NCBI GenBank assembly: GCA_038363925.1
Contig: JAQQWL010000002.1
Span: 2,480,001-2,544,000, forward strand
DNA length: 64,000 nucleotides
Direction of reading: 5' to 3'
DNA from: Apiospora phragmitis
Taxonomy: Eukaryota > Ascomycota > Sordariomycetes > Amphisphaeriales > Apiosporaceae
Part shown: piece after piece, positions 59,267 to 64,000 of the stretch
Numbering within the stretch: position 1 is the stretch's first letter
Layout: every line of letters begins with the position of its first letter
Notes under the pieces: model-generated
Told to the model about the DNA's origin: nothing
Database searches by the model: none
Seen by the model: only the letters and a program-made list of their open reading frames with translations
Translations under genes and position numbers: made by a program

Positions 59267-60949
59267 TTAACAATTCTTCGCAACCTGCCAGCCCGACAAA
59301 TGGAACCGGGCGAAGCCGAACATGAACATGGACAGCGTCGTGACGGAGGCGGCCCAGGCCGTGGCCCCCGTGTAGCTGCCATCCATGGCGCCCTGGAGGG
59401 CGCCACCAATGGGCGGGCCCGTGAGCGACGCGAAAGAGACCACGGCAAAGGCCATGCCGAGGCGGGTGCCGACCATGTCGAGGCGCTCGGTGATGCTGGC
59501 GACGGTGGTGGGCATGAGGCACTGGAAGGCGCCCGCCGAGATGCCGTAGAAGACGGTGAAGACGTAGTACTGCGTCACGCTCCCCACGGCGAACCAGCAC
59601 CAGGTCACGATGGTCCAGAAGAAGGCCACCGGGATCAGCACGTTGATGGGACCGATGCGGTCGGCCACCAGCGGCGGGATCACACGGAACGGCATGCCCG
59701 CGCCATTAAGGATGATGACGAGGGTCGAGGCTGTCGAATAATTAAGCCCCAGGACTTCGTTGCCATACGAAGCAATCTGTTTGTTGTTGAGTGTTAGAGA
59801 TATCCAATCGTTTCCTTGCTCCTCGCAGGTGCGGGGGCGGGTATTAAAGGTAAGTGGAGGGAGTAGTACGTACATAGTAGAAAGCATAATAGTTGGCCCA
59901 CATTAGACAGAACAAGCCGGCGACGAATCCTACATAGACGACCTCCTTGAAGGCACTAACATCGATCAAAGGCCCCGACTTCCGCGGCGGGAGTCGTGGC
60001 CGCATGAAGGCAAAAACGACAGCCAGGCACCCCACGTTAATAAAAGCCAAGATCCTGGCAGTCCAGCCAAAACCCAACGTGGGGATAAGCTGGCGCACGA
60101 CGACGGGGTAGATGATACCGCCGGCCGAGTTACCCGTCGTCGCCAGGCCCACGGCGAGAGCACGGCGGTCCTTGAAGTAGGTGGCCACCAGGGCCAGGGA
60201 GGGGGTGAAGAAGATTCCGCCACCAATGCCGGTAAGGATGCCCTGAGTCAGCATGAGGCTCCAGTAGCTTTTCGAAATGCTCATGAGGAACATGCCGAGG
60301 ACCTGCAGGATGGCGCCGACCAGGAAGGTGGGCAGGAACAGGCCGGCGTCCAGCAGGCGGCCGGAGAAGGCGCCGATGATGAGGGTCAGGAAGGTCTGGA
60401 CGGACCCAATCCAGGAGATCTGGGAGGGCGTGTTGTCCATGGTCAACGTGTAGTGCGTTTGGAAGGCGCCGAAGGAGTTGACGTATCCCCAGGTCGTGAA
60501 GATGACGAGCCAACCGCAGGCGACCTGTGTCCACTGTGATGGATCTCACGTTAGCGAGCACGTAAAACCACCGACTGAGGCGGCATCTCGGCGCATGTCT
60601 TGGCACGTCCGTGTGCATATGGGGTATGTTGGGTTGCTTACAGCCTTACGGCCGCCGTCCGGTGGAGGCGGCGGCTCGGGTAGGTCCCGCGTCGTTAGGC
60701 ACGTGGCAACCTGGGTGAGGGCATTGGAGGCGACCCTGCGGAGGTCCTCTGATGCTCGTGGGATGTAACTACCTCTCCGAAGTTCTCGAAGGCCTCAAGA
60801 CCCCGTCATCTCGGCTGGGGAGAGGTGGTATAGACTCGCCGTCCGTGTCGTCGGGGCGTCTGCGAGTGAATGGACGTGCCTGGCCCACCCGAACCGTGGG
60901 GCGCCGTCGTCTCGACAATTTCTTTTGGCTTCTCATTGATTATGCCCAT
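59267..60949 (-). CDS. MFS carrier of the monocarboxylate-transporter type, N-terminal exon not in one frame
   Basis: Twelve-helix plasma-membrane carrier resembling fungal MCT-like proteins (monocarboxylate, riboflavin or other organic solutes). Exons 2 and 3 are firm: 60533-59874 and 59776-59267. Motifs: PPPPPDGGRKA-WTQVACGWLV at the first helix, GYVNSFGAFQTHYTLTM, SQISWIGSVQTFLTLIIGAF, GILTGIGGGIFFTPSLALVA, YFKDRRALAVGLATTGNSAG, FGWTARILAFINVG, then NEVLGLNYSTASTLVIILNG, MPTTVASITERLDMVGTRLG and FASLTGPPIGGAL. The exon ending at 60642 reads EDLRRVASNALTQVATCLTT before PEPPPPPDGGRKA. The best start (MGIINEKPKEIVETTAPHGS at 60949) is in a different frame, with a TGA between. One or more indels, or a further intron, lie between about 60740 and 60830. 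Exon 1 is 308 bases, one short of a multiple of three. Substrate unknown. Confidence 0.85.
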
Positions 60950-61789
60950 TTTGTCACAACCTGCTTGAGTTCTAGGTAGTGAAAGAGGATATACCAAACT
61001 AGAATAGATCGGAGCGAGCCATTCCTAAATAATAACCTACCACTGGGGGTGTGGATTTTTTTCTTCCACCTCAAACTCCATCTTTTTTACACTCGCGTTT
61101 CCCATGGGTTGGGCCAAGCCCAGTCCACAATGCAGTGGGTTGGGCCACGGGGTGGCATTAAACCGAGCAGATAAACGCGAGCGTGCAGGAGAACGCGAGC
61201 GTGGTGGCGATCCCAAGTGACTGAGTCGTCCTGATACCCGTCCGGTCGTCGGCCCCAATTTACGTACTGCAGGTGGTGCCGACGCAGCTCGATGGCTACG
61301 ATAGGACCTTAGCGAAAAGTGGATGACGGAGTATGTAAGCCTGTAAGCCAACCCACCCCAGTAGCGTAAGATAAGCGTGTCGGCATTTACTTGCGACGTC
61401 TGAATGGTTCTAGAAACTGCGAATCTTGCTGCTTGGCATCCCAACCGCGGGTACCCCCGTGGCATCCAAAAGGTCCCCGAGGTCCTGAAAGCCTAGAGGT
61501 CCCAAAAGGGTGCCCGTCACCCGGCAATGAGAGGTGGAAAGTAAAATATTGCATCTTTTCCCGGCACTTCCGCGCTAGAACGCCCCACATAATTTCGGTG
61601 CATAGTCTTCTCGTCGACCGTTACGGCAGCCAAGGAAGGAAGATGGTCGTAGAACGAACAGCATTTGACCAAGACAGACCCAGACGTCTTGGCTCGTTGC
61701 AGGAGCACTTGCGTCCCATATATTAGCCTTATTCACCTTTCCTTCGCATGCTTGAAACTACCTGTCGATACATGATATTCGTTGGCTCT
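60950..61789. other. Intergenic
   Basis: 840 bases between the MFS gene promoter side and the 3' end of the methyltransferase gene. No gene seen. Confidence 0.6.
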
Positions 61790-62854
61790 CTACTTGCTCT
61801 CCAATACATCTTTGAGGTTGATCTGGCCGCTGCCTCTGGGCAAGGGCTGGGCCTGATCCTCTGATTCTTTCCAGCCGATCATGTATATCATTCGAAAGGT
61901 GGCTGGTACTGTGCCATCTTCATTCCCGTGAAGTTCACGATAGATGGCATCGGCAGCCAGGAGCACGTCCCGCTGGATCGCACCCATTTCTCGGCCCAGG
62001 ACAGCGTTGCTCTCGCCCATGGCTTGCAGGTCCTGCATGAGTGCAAAGGAGTCGGGATAGTCGACGATTATGTCATCGACATCTACACCGACCATTTTGA
62101 AGCCTGCTCGCTGTAGCAGACCGCCACAATCACGAGTATCAGCTAGTGGCGAGACGTGGGGTGACAATCCTCCCCTGCGCTCTTGCTCCGCCAGCTGCAA
62201 CGAGGTTCGCAACTCGAATAGCGTATCCCCTCCGAACATGGCACCCATAAATGCGCAATCCGGTTTAAGTATATTGTTGATCTGCGACAGCATGCCGGGA
62301 AGATCGTTTATCCAATGCAAGCCCAAAGAGCTCAAAACAAGATCAAACGTGTTGGCCTCGTAGGGCAGGGTCTCTTGGCTAGCCAAAACCTCGCGGGTCA
62401 TATTGATCTGCTGGTTGAAGGGTTCGTCGGCGTCGCGGTAGAGCATGGTTTTCGATGACTCGGCAGCCGTCAGATGTTCGATCTTTGTGACTAATGGATC
62501 CGACTCTGGCATGTTTGGATCTGAGTCGGGATTCGGAGCTGTCAGGGCGCGGGCAACATTGCACGAGTTGGCACCCACGTCGAGCACGCGCGGGTAGCTG
62601 CGCTTGATGTCCAGCAGTCTCTCGCACAGGCGTACGGCGACTTCATTTTTCAAATAATCGGCGATTCGGCTTTCCTCGAGATTGGAGGCGGCACGTTCTT
62701 TCTGCAGCCATTTCGTTCGCGTATTGAAAACTTCGTGGACGGGAGGCCCGGCAGTGGTAAAGGCATATGACCGTCGAGCTCCGGACGACCAACAGCTCGC
62801 TCGTACTCCCTTGGCTCCCCTCAAGAGTTGGAAACGCGAGACCGTCCAATGCAT
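61790..62854 (-). CDS. Mitochondrial NDUFAF5-like SAM methyltransferase (complex I assembly)
   Basis: Class I SAM-dependent enzyme of the NDUFAF5/BioC-like group. In animals and moulds NDUFAF5 hydroxylates an arginine of a complex I subunit during assembly. No intron, 354 residues from the ATG at 62854. The basic, Ser/Arg-rich start (MHWTVSRFQLLRGAKGVRAS) suits a mitochondrial presequence. Family marks are VFNTRTKWLQKERAA, YLKNEVAVRLCERLLDIKR, the SAM loop RVLDVGANSCNVARAL, FDLVLSSLGLHWINDLPGML, ILKPDCAFMGAMFGGDTLFE, LRTSLQLAEQERRGGLSPHV and GFKMVGVDVDDIIVDYPD. The frame is intact. An upstream in-frame extension has no ATG. Good candidate; the only near alternative is another methyltransferase of the same fold. 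Confidence 0.93.
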   Translation of the reverse strand: MHWTVSRFQLLRGAKGVRASCWSSGARRSYAFTTAGPPVHEVFNTRTKWLQKERAASNLEESRIADYLKNEVAVRLCERLLDIKRSYPRVLDVGANSCNVARALTAPNPDSDPNMPESDPLVTKIEHLTAAESSKTMLYRDADEPFNQQINMTREVLASQETLPYEANTFDLVLSSLGLHWINDLPGMLSQINNILKPDCAFMGAMFGGDTLFELRTSLQLAEQERRGGLSPHVSPLADTRDCGGLLQRAGFKMVGVDVDDIIVDYPDSFALMQDLQAMGESNAVLGREMGAIQRDVLLAADAIYRELHGNEDGTVPATFRMIYMIGWKESEDQAQPLPRGSGQINLKDVLESK

Positions 62855-63947
62855 TGTCCCGGTTGGATTCGAAGACCAATTCACATTCTGACGCAATGTG
62901 GAGCGCCTGGGGTCGGAAAAGGAGAGCTTTGCGGGAGCTCACAGATTGACAGTGTGCAAGATGTAGATGGCGTTTCAAGGTCGTGACGTCGCGACCGACT
63001 GTACAAGCAAGACATCAGCTAGAGCTGAGCCTCCAAACCTTACCTACAGTGGGATGCAAGCACCCAGTCTTGCCAGTCAAGTGCTGGGCATAGACAGGTG
63101 GGGCCAAATTAGCCCGAATAGACCTGTTTGCCACCTACTGTCATTAATTTGTCGGGCCAATGAACAGGCACTTTTGCCGCCACAACTGATCAATCCCGGC
63201 AAGCATCGTCAGATGTGCGCCCATCCTGTACCTCTGTCCAGCATTCTGGAAGTTCGTTTGCAAATGCGCCTGAACGCTGCTCTGCTTATGCTTCCTGAGA
63301 CCAATTAATAATAAAACGAAGCCATTGGTGGCGCACTGGCAAGACAGACTGGAAGCCGAGCGAATGATCTACACGGGAGAAGGGGGGAGGGACAACCACT
63401 CTAAATAATCCTCCCTACCGCTTCCATGCTGCTGCTACCCATCCGTAAATCCAACAACCCACACCCTCTATTCAACCGAGCCATCGATCCCTAGCAGGCT
63501 GGGCTGCTATAATGCCCCAATCTTTTCTTGAACAACACCAGAGCCAGAACAAGAACCAGGGGCCTGCATCTCAATTCACTTTGGGCAAATACCTACGCAC
63601 CTAGGAATACCCGTAGCAAAGAGGCCCGCGACCTTAGCGCATCCCACTTCGTTGTGTTAACATTAGCTTTAGCTGCTCCCGAAAGTTGACGGACCCCTCG
63701 ACCCCCGGTCGGTCCATCATCAACCTCAACCTCAGCCCGCCGAGCTGCGAATCCCCCAAGCGACACCAACGCCTGATCGCGAGACAATGTTCAGTGAATG
63801 ATCGATACCTGGCAAGACAGCCGCAAAAGATCGCGCGCTTTCTCGATTCCCCTTCGTACTGTACATTACCAACCGCCCCGGCACGAATCGACCCCCGAGA
63901 TAATTCCATGGTAGCACAACGTATAGGGGCACCCTAGCGACGACAAA
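62855..63947. other. Divergent promoter region
   Basis: 1.1 kb between NDUFAF5 (-) and the gene starting at 63948 (+). The right half (63420-63940) is C-rich and looks like a long leader. Confidence 0.6.
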
Positions 63948-64000
63948 ATGGCTTCCTCAGCAGCCGCCGGCTTCCTCGGCCGGTCGGGCAGTGGCAACTC
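63948..64000 (+). CDS. Start of an unidentified gene, cut by the window end
   Basis: ATG in GACAAAATGGCTTC (good Kozak context) opens MASSAAAGFLGRSGSGNS and runs off the window. Too short to identify. The small-residue start could be a disordered or targeting segment. Confidence 0.5.
   Translation, partial: MASSAAAGFLGRSGSGN

Overview
The window is nuclear DNA of a filamentous ascomycete, most likely a Sordariomycete-type mould. Nearly all genes carry short introns (about 50-210 bases) with GTAAGT-like donors, CTAAC-like branch sites and CAG/TAG acceptors. The families are typical of moulds: cutinase, GMC oxidoreductase, Zn(II)2Cys6 regulators, a PTH11/rhodopsin-type membrane protein and several MFS carriers. 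Genes sit on both strands with long non-coding gaps. There are no operons, CRISPR arrays, rRNA genes, convincing tRNAs or recognisable transposons.

Layout. 0-10 kb: secreted cutinase (-), secreted FAD-dependent GMC oxidoreductase (+), threonine synthase (-), and an aquaporin with a long N-terminal tail (-). 10-24 kb: housekeeping block with a PLP-binding YggS/PLPBP protein (-), HIT zinc-finger snoRNP factor Bcd1 (+), LSM14/Scd6 mRNA-binding protein (+), TCF25/Rqc1 (+) and the copper chaperone Atx1 (+). 23.4-28.7 kb: a gene-poor stretch. 28.7-39.5 kb: Zn2Cys6 regulator (+) convergent with a sugar/alpha-glucoside-type MFS transporter (-), a seven-helix PTH11-like protein (-) and an SCP2-type thiolase (-). 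39.5-44.6 kb: gene-poor stretch. 44.6-53.6 kb: Zn2Cys6 regulator (+), secreted phosphoesterase/acid phosphatase (-), Zn2Cys6 regulator (+) divergent from the phosphatase. 54-64 kb: fungal membrane protein (-), small fungal protein of unknown role (-), monocarboxylate-type MFS carrier (-), mitochondrial NDUFAF5-like methyltransferase (-), and the first 53 bases of one more gene (+).

The most striking property is technical or evolutionary. At least ten otherwise well-conserved genes are each broken by one or two single-base frame shifts. Nearly all lie in a short homopolymer, and most look like one base too few. Exon length sums leave exactly the remainder expected from these breaks. Essential genes (THR4, BCD1, SCD6) are affected, so uncorrected homopolymer errors in the assembly are far more likely than pseudogenes. 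Genes without breaks (aquaporin, ATX1, PTH11-like, thiolase, two regulators, NDUFAF5) read cleanly through all exons.

Biologically, the second half looks nutrient-oriented: a sugar carrier, a putative surface receptor, a secreted phosphatase, a second carrier and three regulators. Any shared regulation is inference from position. I did not find a clearly new system. The best leads are two conserved fungal families of unknown function, a 10-base micro-exon, a GC-AG intron, a collagen-like segment in the Scd6 protein, and two 5-kb non-coding stretches.
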